Below, piece after piece: positions 8,785 through 17,956 of a stretch of DNA of 64,000 nucleotides. The stretch is from contig OY969903.1 in NCBI GenBank assembly GCA_963704405.1, positions 1,116,001 through 1,180,000 on the forward strand, written 5' to 3'. Below the pieces are notes generated by a model, which saw only the letters and a list, made by a program, of their open reading frames with translations, did not search any database and had not been told where the DNA came from. Source of the stretch: MFD01213-c1 sp963704405 (lineage in GTDB: Bacteria > Planctomycetota > Phycisphaerae > Tepidisphaerales > Tepidisphaeraceae). Each line of letters begins with the position of its first letter. Position 1 is the stretch's first letter. The position numbers and the translations under genes are program-made.

Positions 8785-9249
8785 ATGAGCCGAGCTACCG
8801 TTGTCTATATCATCATGCTGGTGGCCTGCGTGGTTGGCGGGTGGGTGATCCTGTCGCTTGGGGAACATCTGGTTGCTCCCGAAGACCTGGCCGGGAAATG
8901 GTCATTAACCGCCCAGCCGGGCCAATCCCTGCCCAGCCAAAGCCCTACGGCGGCAATGTCAATTGAGCAGTCAGGCAGGTATTTCCAGGTTTCGCTGGAA
9001 AATGGACCGCATCTTAATCTGGAATTAACGGACACATCCGAAACCAGCCTGCAGCCGGTGGCGACGGAGATTAAATCCAGGCTGTCGCTGGTTGGTGAAC
9101 CCTGGCGATTGACCGCCGAAGGCGTGGCCGGTGGCGATGAAATGCAGTTCAATCTGCAGGGGCCGCAGCCAGCTTACAGCGGCCAATGGACGGCCAGGCG
9201 GATTGTCCGAACCTTCTCCCATGACACAAAGGGTGCAGGTGTTCATTGA
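8785..9249 (+). CDS. Membrane-anchored protein of unknown function, upstream of the antiporter
   Basis: The 154-residue protein has one N-terminal membrane helix (about 5-24, VVYIIMLVACVVGGWVILSL) and an outside-facing domain of about 120 residues rich in beta-type sequence (DLAGKWSL, ISQSGRYFQV-like, MQFNLQGP). No family is recognised. The ATG at 8785 has GGAG upstream. Its stop overlaps the antiporter start by four bases (TTGA), so the two are probably translationally coupled; the small protein may be an accessory of the transporter. Confidence 0.65.
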   Translation: MSRATVVYIIMLVACVVGGWVILSLGEHLVAPEDLAGKWSLTAQPGQSLPSQSPTAAMSIEQSGRYFQVSLENGPHLNLELTDTSETSLQPVATEIKSRLSLVGEPWRLTAEGVAGGDEMQFNLQGPQPAYSGQWTARRIVRTFSHDTKGAGVH

Positions 9250-11468
9250 ATTTGTTCGAGACGCTATTTCAGGGAGGACGCAATCCCATCCTGCTGCTGA
9301 TCGTGCAGGTGGGGCTGATTCTGGGTTTGAGCCGCGGATTGGGGATGCTGGCGTCGCGAATGCGCCAGCCGCAGGTGGTCGGCGAAATGCTTGCGGGGAT
9401 CATGCTGGGGCCCAGCCTTTTCGGGTGGCTGTTTCCGGTGGCGTCGGCAACCATTTTCCCGCCGGCGACGATTTCTTATCTCAATGTCCTGAGTCAGATC
9501 GGCGTTATTTATTTCCTGTTCCTGGTTGGGCTGGAACTGGACCCTAAGCTGATCCGCAACCGCGGGCACGCCGCCGTCGTCATCAGCCATGTCAGCATTG
9601 TTGCGCCGTTTTTGCTGGGGGCAACGCTGACGCTTTTCCTCTACACGCGGCTGTTCAATCACGCTCCCCAGATGCAGTTTCGGTCGGTCGCACTGTTCAT
9701 CGGCGCATCAATGAGCATCACGGCGTTCCCGGTGCTCGCCCGAATCCTGACCGAGCGCAATCTTCATAAGACCAAAGTGGGTGCGATCACCATTACGTGC
9801 GCCGCCGTCGATGATGTGACGGCGTGGTGCCTGCTCGCTTTTGTGATCGGCGTTGCACGGGCCCAGGGTGTGCGATCGGGGATCACCACTGCCGTGCTTG
9901 CGGTGGGATATGTGATCCTGATGTATTTCTTCATTCGGCCGTTTCTCCGCCGAATGCAATTGATTTATGAACGCCAGCAGCGCGTCGGTCAGACGATGAT
10001 GGGGCTGATCCTGATCATGGTGCTGGTGTCGGCGTACATCACCGAAGTCATCGGCATCCACGCCCTCTTCGGCGCATTCCTGCTCGGCGCGATGATGCCC
10101 AAGGGAAGCCAGTTTGTTCACACCATCACGGAGAAGCTCGAAGACTTCACCGTCCTGTTCCTGCTTCCCATCTTCTTCGCGTATACCGGGTTGAAGATGC
10201 GCATCGGCGTGCTGGACAACAGCACGATGTGGTTCTACTGCGGGTTGATCATCTTCGTCGCCTGCCTGGGTAAGTTCGGTGGTTCCACAATCGCCGCCCG
10301 CGCCTGCGGTATTCCGTGGCGGGAAGCCGGGGCGATTGGAATCCTGATGAACACGCGCGGCTTGATGGAGCTGGTGATCCTCAACATCGGCCGCGAACTC
10401 GGTGTGATCACCGACGCGGTCTTTGCGATGATGGTGATTATGGCGCTCGTCACCACCGCGCTCACCACGCCGATCCTGCACCTGGTTTATCCTCAGAAAA
10501 GAATGGAGCAGGAGCAACTGGTCGACACCGGCGGTGGTTATTCAGTCCTCATCCCTGTCTCCTATCCCCCCAGCGGGGGGCCGCTCGTGCAGTTGGCCAA
10601 TACCCTCACCGGCAGCGATGACGAGGAACGCCGCATCTTTGCGCTCTACCTTAAGCGGCCGCAGGAGCGGGATGCGTATCGCGTTGGCATCGACGATGAA
10701 ATTCCGCCTGAAAAACTCGAATCGCTGCGGCCGCTTCTGGAAGAGGCCAAGCGCAGCAACATCCCCGTTACATCCATCGCGTTCACCAGCCGCGATGTCC
10801 CCAGCGACATTTCCCGCACCGCCCGGCTGCGAAATGTCGATCTCGTGCTGATGGGGTTTCACAATCCTGTATATACGTCTTCTATCCTTAGCGGCACGGT
10901 TCATCGTGTCCTGACCGGCAGCGACAGCGACGTAGCCATCTACGTCGACCGCGGGCTGACCGCGCCCAGAAAAATTCTTATCCCCTACCTCGGCAGCAAA
11001 CACGACCGCCTCGCTTTGGAACTGGCCGGTCGAATGGCGCGCAACGCGCAGGTTGAAGTGACAGTCCTGCACCTGGTTCAACCCGGCCGCCCCGAATCCG
11101 ACGCCGCGACACACGCCAAAACGGCGACCGACAGGGTTTTCAACGATCCAACGCAGCCGCTACCCGTGACGCTTCGCACAATGGACAGCCACTCACCGGT
11201 GAGCGCAGTTGTCGAACAGGCCAAGGATTTTGATCTGGTCATCATCGGCGTGGCGGAAGAATGGGGTCTGGAATCCCAATTGTTAGGCTTCCGCGCCGAA
11301 CGCATCGCCAGGGAGGTCGCCTGCTCGCTTCTGATTGTCCGCAAACATGGCGAATTCCGCGCCGCCAGGGGAATCGCTCCGGCTAAACCGAAGTCCAAAC
11401 CCGCCGATCCTCCTGCGCCGCCAGACGCCGCAAAGCCCGCCGAACAAACCGCCATCGCCGATGCGTGA
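9246..11468 (+). CDS. CPA2/Kef-type cation:proton antiporter with C-terminal universal-stress domains
   Basis: The first 430 or so residues form about 12-13 membrane helices of the Na+/H+ exchanger fold (SRMRQPQVVGEMLAGIMLGP, the FLVGLELD helix and GAFLLGAMMPKG). The cytosolic remainder (about 440-710) looks like two tandem universal-stress (USP) domains, the second ending in VACSLLIVRK. The tail is Pro/Ala/Lys-rich. Such proteins exchange Na+ or K+ for H+; the USP part probably senses nucleotide. Translation starts at TTG 9246, overlapping the previous stop, with AGGTG just upstream. No TrkA-N domain is present. Confidence 0.88.
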   Translation: MNLFETLFQGGRNPILLLIVQVGLILGLSRGLGMLASRMRQPQVVGEMLAGIMLGPSLFGWLFPVASATIFPPATISYLNVLSQIGVIYFLFLVGLELDPKLIRNRGHAAVVISHVSIVAPFLLGATLTLFLYTRLFNHAPQMQFRSVALFIGASMSITAFPVLARILTERNLHKTKVGAITITCAAVDDVTAWCLLAFVIGVARAQGVRSGITTAVLAVGYVILMYFFIRPFLRRMQLIYERQQRVGQTMMGLILIMVLVSAYITEVIGIHALFGAFLLGAMMPKGSQFVHTITEKLEDFTVLFLLPIFFAYTGLKMRIGVLDNSTMWFYCGLIIFVACLGKFGGSTIAARACGIPWREAGAIGILMNTRGLMELVILNIGRELGVITDAVFAMMVIMALVTTALTTPILHLVYPQKRMEQEQLVDTGGGYSVLIPVSYPPSGGPLVQLANTLTGSDDEERRIFALYLKRPQERDAYRVGIDDEIPPEKLESLRPLLEEAKRSNIPVTSIAFTSRDVPSDISRTARLRNVDLVLMGFHNPVYTSSILSGTVHRVLTGSDSDVAIYVDRGLTAPRKILIPYLGSKHDRLALELAGRMARNAQVEVTVLHLVQPGRPESDAATHAKTATDRVFNDPTQPLPVTLRTMDSHSPVSAVVEQAKDFDLVIIGVAEEWGLESQLLGFRAERIAREVACSLLIVRKHGEFRAARGIAPAKPKSKPADPPAPPDAAKPAEQTAIADA

Positions 11469-11511
11469 GCGCGAATTCGGATAAAACAAATGCCCCTTCG
11501 CACCCCACTCA

Positions 11512-12315
11512 ATGCCCCACAACTCCCTTCCACTTCGCTTTCACGTCATCGGCAACTGGTCGCCTGGGTGCGTCAACAGTTCGGCTGTTCCAAGTTCGCG
11601 CCTGCTCATCCCTGAAGTGGAAGCCGCAATCGAGGCGGCGTGGACGCATGCGCTTAGCCGTCCCGGCGTCTATCTTTTTGACGGCCCCATGTGCCGCCTC
11701 GAATCCTGGCAAGCGGATGCAGATCGGCTCTGCCTCCACCTCTCCCCGACCAGCTACAAAATCTTTCTTGGCACCAATATGCGTCATCCGGAATTTGCCG
11801 ACCGGTTTGGCCCGCGGGTGATGGCCAACCCGGTCGGGGTTAGCACCGCTTTGTTCACGGCGGACGGCTATCTGCTGCTCGGCCGCCGCAATGCCTCGCT
11901 CGCCTATTACCCAAATCGAGTGCATCCATTTGCCGGATCGATGGAACCAAAGGATGCCGATGTTTTCGCGACCGTTCGCCGGGAACTCGCCGAGGAGCTC
12001 TCGTTCAGCGACGGCGACATCGCCGGCATCCGCTTCACTGGAATCGCAGAAGATATTTCGCTGCGGCAACCGGAAGCCATCCTCGCGGTTGAATCAAAAC
12101 GATCCAGGGCAGAGATCGAATCGCGCCTCGATCGTGCGGAGCACCATTCAATCTGGTCCACCCATGCAACGGAACAGGGGATTGCAGCGGCAGTGGCAAA
12201 CCCCGAGCTTACGCCAATCGCCATCGCCGCGTTGCTGCTGTGGGGGCGGCCGCGATTGGGTCGGGAATGGTTTGAAACGGTGGAATCAGCCTCGGCCCCG
12301 CCCGCGTTTCTTTGA
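11512..12315 (+). CDS. Nudix-fold protein resembling NUDT22 (UDP-sugar diphosphatase-like)
   Basis: The 267-residue protein resembles the NUDT22 group: a front part VYLFDGPMCRLES then SYKIFLGTNM, a core with VGVSTALFTADGYLLLGRR, and a relaxed Nudix box (FAGSMEPKDAD...RRELAEELSF). Compared with the consensus the first Glu is Asp and the last Gly is Ser, so divalent-metal hydrolysis may be altered. NUDT22 itself cleaves UDP-glucose/UDP-galactose; transferring that activity is inference. The N-terminal 30 residues are doubtful and no clear ribosome site precedes 11512. The last 30 bases overlap the end of the convergent rnr gene. Confidence 0.65.
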   Translation: MPHNSLPLRFHVIGNWSPGCVNSSAVPSSRLLIPEVEAAIEAAWTHALSRPGVYLFDGPMCRLESWQADADRLCLHLSPTSYKIFLGTNMRHPEFADRFGPRVMANPVGVSTALFTADGYLLLGRRNASLAYYPNRVHPFAGSMEPKDADVFATVRRELAEELSFSDGDIAGIRFTGIAEDISLRQPEAILAVESKRSRAEIESRLDRAEHHSIWSTHATEQGIAAAVANPELTPIAIAALLLWGRPRLGREWFETVESASAPPAFL

Positions 12316-14637
12316 ACGCTGATTTCGCTTGGTTGCTCCGCCGCGATGTTCGATCTTTTTGCTTTTGCCCTTTTTGTGGACCTTCTTCGTCGGCTTGATC
12401 GATGGATTGGGATGCCCGGCCTTCCCAAGCAGTTGCGAAATGGCCAGGTCCAGTTCGCGGCGTGCCGGATCGACCCTGGCGATGATGACTTTGCATTGAT
12501 CGCCGATGCCGATTTTCTTGCCCGTGCGCTGTCCGCGGACGACACCGGCGCGTTCGTCGACATCCCACCAGTCGTCCATCAGGTTTTCGTAGCGGATAAG
12601 GCCGTCGATGAGGTACGTCTGGAGCTGGATGAAGACGCCGAAGTTGGTGATGCTGGTGACGACGCCGGGGAATTCATCGCCGATGTGCCCCTTGAGCAGT
12701 TCGAGCAGTTTCACCTGCCGCAGCTCGCGCTCGGCATCGTCGCCGCGGCGTTCGGTGAAGCTGAGATGCCGGCCGAGTTCCACCAATTCGTCATAAGTCG
12801 GTGCGTCATCCAGGGTGATTTTTTTGCGGCGATTGCGCCCGCCGCTGTGTTCCGGCCGCTCGCGGGCGGCAAAATATTCATCGAGCAACCGATGGATCGT
12901 CAGGTCGGCATAGCGCCGGATCGGTGAAGTGAAGTGGCAGTAAAATTCGCTCGCCAGCGCGTAATGCCCCACCGGCTTCGGCGAATATTCCGCCCGCGAA
13001 AGGCTTTTCAGCACTGCGAGATTGATCGTGAATGATTCGGGTTTGCCCTTCACCGTCGCCAGCAAAGCCTGGATGCCTTTGCGGTCGATATCCTTGGCCA
13101 TTCGGAAGCCGGCGATCTGCACAAAATTGCGCAGCCGCTCGGCGGATTCCGGCTTGGGCTCGGGGTGGGCGCGGCGAAGGAACGGCACCTGGAGCGAATC
13201 GAGCAGCCGCGCGACGGCTTCGTTCGCCTCCACCATGAACATCTCGATCAGCGTGTGCGTGAAGCTTTGATCTTCCGGCACCGCATCGATCACTTTGCCT
13301 TCTTCATCCAGCACCAGTTCCGTTTCGGGCAATTCCAGAACGATCTGCCCTTCCGCCTGGCGGCGCTGTTGCAGCCGACGCGCCAAAGCGTTCATCTGGT
13401 GAAGTAGTTCGACGACTTCAGGATCATAATCGGTGATCCTGCGATCTCCCTGCGGATGCGGGATGATACTGGCGAAATCCAGGATTGCCTGGGCCTCGCG
13501 ATAGCGAAGCCGCTTGCGGCTCTTGATGATCGTGTTGGCGAATTTGGTGCCGACGGGCCGGGCATTTTCGTCGTAGGTGATGAATGCACTTTTGCACAGG
13601 CGGGGCACGGCTTCCTGGAGCGAACAAACGCCGTTGGACAAAATCTCCGGCAGCATCGGGATGACATAACCGGGGAAGTAGCAACTGTTCCCGCGCTCGC
13701 GCGCTTCCAGATCGAGCGGCGTTTTCTGCGGGACGAAATAGGAAACGTCGGCGATGTGAACGCCAAGTTCCCAGTGCCCATTGTCGAGCCGCCGCAGGCT
13801 GATGGCGTCGTCATAATCTTTCGCGTCATCGGGGTCGATCGTGCAGATGATCTGGTCGGTCAGATCCAGTCGCCGGGCGCGCTCTGCTTCCGGATCAAAC
13901 GTATCAATCGCCTGGCGGGCCTGGTCTTTTACTTCATCAGGGAATGCGCCGGGCAGATTGAACTGCACGATGACGGATTTGAGATCGACATCTTTTTCCC
14001 CCGCCTGGCCGAGGATATCAGTGATGACGCCCACCGGCCGCGGGGTTTCTTCGCCGGGGTAGCTCGTCAGCTCAACAACAACCTTCGTCCCCACCTTGAT
14101 ATGCCGCGAGGCGGCGTCGGGTGTGCTGATCGGCTCCGTGAGCGCATTGCCATCGGGAAGCACAACCCATTCGCCGTGTACTTTCGCGAGCGAACCGACA
14201 AACCGCTTCTGGCTGCGCTTCACCACTTCAGTAATGCGACCGGAATAAATCGTCTTGCCGTCGCGATGCCCGCGGTCGGTGATTTTTGAAAGGACGATGT
14301 CGCCGGTCATCGCGCCGGCATTCTGCCCTTCCGGAATATAAAGATCTTCATGCCCTGTCGGATCAGACGGCACAACGAAACCAAACCCGCGCTTATTGTG
14401 GCGATAAACCCCCGTGATGAGCCCTTCGCGGGAGCGCTCGCCGGGCAGCATGATCGCGCCGCGAGCGCCAAGCACCACGCGGCCCGCGTGCATGAGATCG
14501 CGCAACGCATCCCGGAAGGCGTGGTACTGCTCGTCATCAACGACGTCGAGTTCCTTCGCCAATCCGCGCGGCCGCTGCGGCCGATAACCGGCCGACTTCA
14601 AATGCTGGAGAATCTGGGACTGTAACTGTTCGGACAT
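12286..14637 (-). CDS. rnr: Ribonuclease R (RNB-family 3'-5' exoribonuclease)
   Basis: The 783-residue protein contains an N-terminal winged-helix region, cold-shock domains (KRGFGFVVPSD), the RNB catalytic domain with the metal-binding aspartates DPDDAKDYDDAI (about 270-281), a C-terminal S1 domain (GVVTSITNFGVFIQL) and a very basic KKxKK/RG tail. RNase R degrades structured RNA and takes part in rRNA and tmRNA-linked decay. Length and order match RNase R better than RNase II. The ATG at 14637 is well placed but has only a weak purine-rich upstream site. It overlaps the 3' end of the convergent Nudix gene by 30 bases. Confidence 0.94.
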   Translation of the reverse strand: MSEQLQSQILQHLKSAGYRPQRPRGLAKELDVVDDEQYHAFRDALRDLMHAGRVVLGARGAIMLPGERSREGLITGVYRHNKRGFGFVVPSDPTGHEDLYIPEGQNAGAMTGDIVLSKITDRGHRDGKTIYSGRITEVVKRSQKRFVGSLAKVHGEWVVLPDGNALTEPISTPDAASRHIKVGTKVVVELTSYPGEETPRPVGVITDILGQAGEKDVDLKSVIVQFNLPGAFPDEVKDQARQAIDTFDPEAERARRLDLTDQIICTIDPDDAKDYDDAISLRRLDNGHWELGVHIADVSYFVPQKTPLDLEARERGNSCYFPGYVIPMLPEILSNGVCSLQEAVPRLCKSAFITYDENARPVGTKFANTIIKSRKRLRYREAQAILDFASIIPHPQGDRRITDYDPEVVELLHQMNALARRLQQRRQAEGQIVLELPETELVLDEEGKVIDAVPEDQSFTHTLIEMFMVEANEAVARLLDSLQVPFLRRAHPEPKPESAERLRNFVQIAGFRMAKDIDRKGIQALLATVKGKPESFTINLAVLKSLSRAEYSPKPVGHYALASEFYCHFTSPIRRYADLTIHRLLDEYFAARERPEHSGGRNRRKKITLDDAPTYDELVELGRHLSFTERRGDDAERELRQVKLLELLKGHIGDEFPGVVTSITNFGVFIQLQTYLIDGLIRYENLMDDWWDVDERAGVVRGQRTGKKIGIGDQCKVIIARVDPARRELDLAISQLLGKAGHPNPSIKPTKKVHKKGKSKKIEHRGGATKRNQRSKKRGRGRG

Positions 14638-14945
14638 CTGTTCTTTTGTTCTTTCTTTCAGACTAACCCCGGCCGCGAAAAACCGCGAATCTCGGGTGCG
14701 CCGATCGGTCCGCGCACAGTTGCGCGAATTCCGCTGATCGGCGGCCGCAAGCGAAGTCTAATCGCGGTGCGGCTCATACAACAATTCGGATTTCAGGAAC
14801 GGATCAACTAACTCTGGCAGGAACAGTTGGGGAAGTTCACCGGAGGAGGGGAGATGCGTTCTCGGACGACGGGATTATATACGCAAAGCCCGCCAATGTA
14901 CAGATCGGCTGGAAATGACCACCAATTAAGGCTGGCAAATCCCCT
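14638..14945. other. Intergenic region without recognised features
   Basis: This 308-base stretch between rnr and the Uma2 gene holds no ORF with coding character, no clear promoter and no clear terminator. Confidence 0.4.
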
Positions 14946-15680
14946 TCACGCCTGCTTCGGCGCCGCCGCCCGCTGCTGCAGGCCGGCAACGAACGCCTGA
15001 TGTTCCTGGGAACTGAGGCCCTGCTGGAGCTTTTGCAGCACTGTCGCCAGATCGCCGACAATCAGCGACGCAGGATCAAGCCAAAGCCCGGGGAAGGTTT
15101 GGCTGCGAAGAAGGCCGGTGGCATCGGGGTCAAGCCGCTGGTAGTCGCCGTCGCGCAAGATGAAATAGTCGATCGCGCGGTCGAACGTTCTCCAGACGAT
15201 GTATTCCTTCACACCATTGCGGCGATAAACACGAAGCTTTTCGTAAAGATCGTAAGTTGCAGTTGTCGCGGCGATCTCACTGATGAGTTCCGGCGCACCC
15301 GTTACGTAATCATCAGCATCGATTTTCGCCTGGCCGCCTGATGTCGGTTCAATGAGAAGATAAGCGTCCGGCTGGGGCATGTTGTCCAGATCGAGCTTTA
15401 GCGAACCATTGTCGCCACCGGTCACACCGCTTGTCATGGAACGGTAGACTCCCAGAAACGTGACGATATCGGCATGAGGACGGCTATGCCCGCCATGGGA
15501 GACCGGAGGCGCCACGTAGACCTTCCCTTCAATCAATTCGGCCTTCTTCAACCCAGGCGTTGCATCAAACCGCCGCTCGAATTCGCAGCGGGTGAGGTGA
15601 TCGCCGTTTTCCAGTGGAGGGGTCGGCGCAGCGGCGGGTTTCAGAATGCTCGGCGTAACTCGGTGGGCGACCTGCGACAT
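14946..15680 (-). CDS. Uma2 family (DUF820) PD-(D/E)XK endonuclease-like protein
   Basis: The 244-residue protein matches the Uma2/DUF820 pattern: ELIEGKVYV near residue 50, QPDAYLLI with the Asp of the nuclease core, PELISEIA and the final KLRVYRRNGVKEYIVW helix-strand. The fold belongs to the PD-(D/E)XK nucleases, but cellular roles are undetermined and many copies occur in planctomycetes and cyanobacteria. The C-terminus adds about 40 residues rich in Gln and Ala. Its neighbours do not suggest a restriction system. Confidence 0.82.
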   Translation of the reverse strand: MSQVAHRVTPSILKPAAAPTPPLENGDHLTRCEFERRFDATPGLKKAELIEGKVYVAPPVSHGGHSRPHADIVTFLGVYRSMTSGVTGGDNGSLKLDLDNMPQPDAYLLIEPTSGGQAKIDADDYVTGAPELISEIAATTATYDLYEKLRVYRRNGVKEYIVWRTFDRAIDYFILRDGDYQRLDPDATGLLRSQTFPGLWLDPASLIVGDLATVLQKLQQGLSSQEHQAFVAGLQQRAAAPKQA

Positions 15681-15703
15681 GACTGCGGATTATAGCGGCC
15701 CAA

Positions 15704-15961
15704 TCACCCTTCCACGACGCTTTTCTCAATCGGTTCGACCGTCACGCCTTTGGAGCGGAGAAATTCAATCGCGGCGTTCACATCGGCTTCCCCGCCGCTG
15801 AGCAGGACGGCCATGATGCCGATCTCATGTTGAACGCTCGCCTGGCGGATGTCGAAGGAAACGCCGGGGAACTTCTGGCTCATCTGCCAAATGATCGGCT
15901 GCTCAACCTGGGTTCGGCTGGGAAAGGTGAACCAGCAACGCTTGCTGTAGGGTTGGGCCAT
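15704..15961 (-). CDS. NIL domain protein
   Basis: The 85-residue protein is essentially one NIL domain, the ferredoxin-like beta-alpha-beta unit first named from the C-terminus of methionine ABC-transporter ATPases (SRTQVEQPIIWQMSQKF...VEPIE). Stand-alone NIL proteins are linked with methionine/homocysteine or sulfur metabolism. The ATG at 15961 has AAAGGA about seven bases upstream; the open frame extends to 16018 but lacks such a site. The MoaD-like gene lies 88 bases upstream on the same strand, so the two probably form an operon. Confidence 0.8.
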   Translation of the reverse strand: MAQPYSKRCWFTFPSRTQVEQPIIWQMSQKFPGVSFDIRQASVQHEIGIMAVLLSGGEADVNAAIEFLRSKGVTVEPIEKSVVEG

Positions 15962-16049
15962 TGGGGGTCCTTTGATTAACTCGGTAACGCCTGATTCATC
16001 ATCCATAACCGCAAGCAACTGTGCCTCCCCAGGCCGCTCGCGTTACGCA

Positions 16050-16358
16050 TTACCCGTTACAAATGACGCCTTGCAAATCAGCACTTCCCCCCGCGATCGC
16101 CGGGACGATGCTGATTTCGTCGCCGCTTTTCACCGGCGTGTCGAGGTTTTTCAGGAAGCGGATGTCCTCATCGTTCACATACACATTCACGAAGCGGTTC
16201 AGCACATTTGGCCCTTTGAACAGCCGGGTTTCAATGCCCGCGGCTTTGGTTTTCAGGCCATTGAGAACTTCCCCGACGTTTGCGCCTTCGGCTTCGATGA
16301 CATCGACGCCGTCAGTGTAGCTGCGGAGCGGAGAAGGGATTCGAACTTTGATGGGCAT
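16050..16358 (-). CDS. MoaD/ThiS family sulfur-carrier-like protein
   Basis: The 102-residue ubiquitin-like protein has the MoaD/ThiS pattern: MPIKVRIPSPLRSYT start, VNVYVNDEDIRFL centre, VKSGDEISIVPAIAGG end. Family members are activated at a C-terminal Gly-Gly and carry sulfur as a thiocarboxylate. As read, 11 residues (SADLQGVICNG) follow the GG, so a protease would have to expose it. However, the GG codons lie in a run of six G: one missing base would give GGKC-stop. The ribosome site AGGA is seen before the ATG. It is paired with the NIL gene. Confidence 0.8.
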   Translation of the reverse strand: MPIKVRIPSPLRSYTDGVDVIEAEGANVGEVLNGLKTKAAGIETRLFKGPNVLNRFVNVYVNDEDIRFLKNLDTPVKSGDEISIVPAIAGGSADLQGVICNG

Positions 16359-16731
16359 GAGGTTTTCCTGCTGACTGAATAGGTAGATCTTTGCCGTAGG
16401 GGTATTCTAGGGGTTTGCAGGGCGGCGGGCCAGACATGTAGCAAATCATGGCTCCCGTGGTCACGGCAATCGCATGTAGCCGCTACTGCTCCGGTCCCTT
16501 CTCCCCGTAATCCGTGAGACGCAAGGGGAATAGAGCGACTGCCCATGAGCAGGTCAGGATGAGGCCGATTTCGAGCACCCAAGGCACTCCACTTTCGCAA
16601 TCATCTTCGCCGCAACGTGCCCTGGGACCCGGAGAAGTCGCCAAAGCAACGCAAATGCCCTGTTTCGCCTGTCAAGCATTCCTCATTCAGATTGATTCGA
16701 ATATCGCATTTCGTTATTCGAATTTCCCCTC
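16359..16731. other. Intergenic region upstream of the MoaD-like/NIL pair
   Basis: No gene is supported in these 373 bases. I looked for an S-box motif on the minus strand and did not find one. A short CCGTG/CACGG dyad is present near 16458-16469; otherwise nothing is recognised. Confidence 0.4.
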
Positions 16732-17775
16732 TCACAGCACCGTACGTTTCCCCGCCTTATGGTCCCTGTACTGCTGCTCGATCCATGAATAAGTCTTCGC
16801 CAGCCCGGCTCGAAGTGTAGTATCCGGCTGCCACCCCAGCACGCGCTGAATCATCGTGTTATCGCTGTTCCGGCCCGCCACACCCTTCGGCGCGCTCAAG
16901 TCATATTTTCGCTTCAACTTCACTTCCGCAATCTTCTCCACAATCCCGACCAGATCGTTGATTGAAACCAGCTCGCTGGACCCCAGATTGATCGGCGTGG
17001 CGATCAGTTCCTCGCAGTGCGTGATCATGTCGATGCCCTTCGTGCAATCGTCAATGAACATGAAGCTCCGCGTCTGCCCACCATCGCCCCAGATTTCAAT
17101 CTCATGCACGCCCGCGTCCTTGGCGGCTATCACCTTCCGGCAAATCGCCGCCGGCACTTTTTCCCGCCCACCGTGCCAGGTGCCGTTAGGCCCATAAACA
17201 TTATGAAACCGCGCAATCGCCGTCTTCATGCCCCGCTCTGCCCAGTATTCCTGGCAGAACATCTCCGAAACGAGTTTTTCCCACCCATACCCGCGCTCCG
17301 CCATCGCCGGATAGGCATCGGATTCTTTTAAGGCCCGGCAACTTGGATCTTCCTGCAGAGTGGTGTTGTATGCGCATGCCGATGAAGCAAAGAAAAAGCG
17401 CTGCGCCCCCGCCCGATACGCCGCCTCAATCAGGTTGGTGTTAATCAGAATGCTGCGAAGGCATTCAACGCGGAATCGCTCGATGAACCCCATGCCTCCC
17501 ATATCCGCGGCCAGGTTATACACCTCAACCGCCCCTTCGCACGCCTTTTCGCAGTTCTTTGGATCACTCACATCCAGACAAAGATTCTCGACCCCCGGTA
17601 CATGCTGATACCATTCCGGCACAGGCTTTTTGTCGACGCAGCGGATACGCTTAAACCCCTGCGCGCTGAAATATTGGGCCAGCGCCCCCCCGATAAACCC
17701 GCCGCCGCCCGCGATCAGAATCATGTCATCCGGTTTCAAACCGGCGGTCCGGGCCGTCTTGTTTTCTTTGCTCAT
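16732..17775 (-). CDS. GDP-mannose 3',5'-epimerase-like NAD-dependent epimerase
   Basis: This 347-residue extended short-chain dehydrogenase has the NAD loop GGGGFIGG (about 23-30), NLAADMGGMGFI, SSACAYNTTLQ and the catalytic YGWEK (YxxxK). The sequence most resembles GDP-D-mannose 3',5'-epimerase (GME), which makes GDP-L-galactose or GDP-L-gulose; related UDP/GDP-sugar epimerases remain possible. It would feed envelope polysaccharide or lipopolysaccharide synthesis. The ATG at 17775 has AGAGGA five to seven bases upstream. It is divergent from pheT. Confidence 0.82.
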   Translation of the reverse strand: MSKENKTARTAGLKPDDMILIAGGGGFIGGALAQYFSAQGFKRIRCVDKKPVPEWYQHVPGVENLCLDVSDPKNCEKACEGAVEVYNLAADMGGMGFIERFRVECLRSILINTNLIEAAYRAGAQRFFFASSACAYNTTLQEDPSCRALKESDAYPAMAERGYGWEKLVSEMFCQEYWAERGMKTAIARFHNVYGPNGTWHGGREKVPAAICRKVIAAKDAGVHEIEIWGDGGQTRSFMFIDDCTKGIDMITHCEELIATPINLGSSELVSINDLVGIVEKIAEVKLKRKYDLSAPKGVAGRNSDNTMIQRVLGWQPDTTLRAGLAKTYSWIEQQYRDHKAGKRTVL

Positions 17776-17875
17776 GGGTTCCTCTCCACTTCCAATAGCC
17801 CCAGTCTTCGATAGCGATATCAGTCCGTATTCTCTCTATACGACCATATTGAATGCAAGGATCATCCATTGGCGT

Positions 17876-17903
17876 TTGACACCCCCTGATACCCCTCTAA
17901 AGT
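17876..17903 (+). promoter_or_regulatory. Candidate promoter of pheT
   Basis: TTGACA (17876-17881), 16 bases, TAAAGT (17898-17903), about 50 bases upstream of the pheT ATG. Confidence 0.45.
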
Positions 17904-17956
17904 GTCACGTTTTGTACGGTGTGTAACGCGCATAACGCCTTGGTGGGAAGCCGAAG

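Noticed and set aside
14946..15680. Restriction-modification system
   Set aside because: The Uma2 protein has a nuclease-like fold but no methyltransferase or specificity gene lies near it.
16380..16731. S-box leader before the MoaD-like/NIL pair
   Set aside because: No GAGGG...GGCCC...ATGA core is present on the minus strand.
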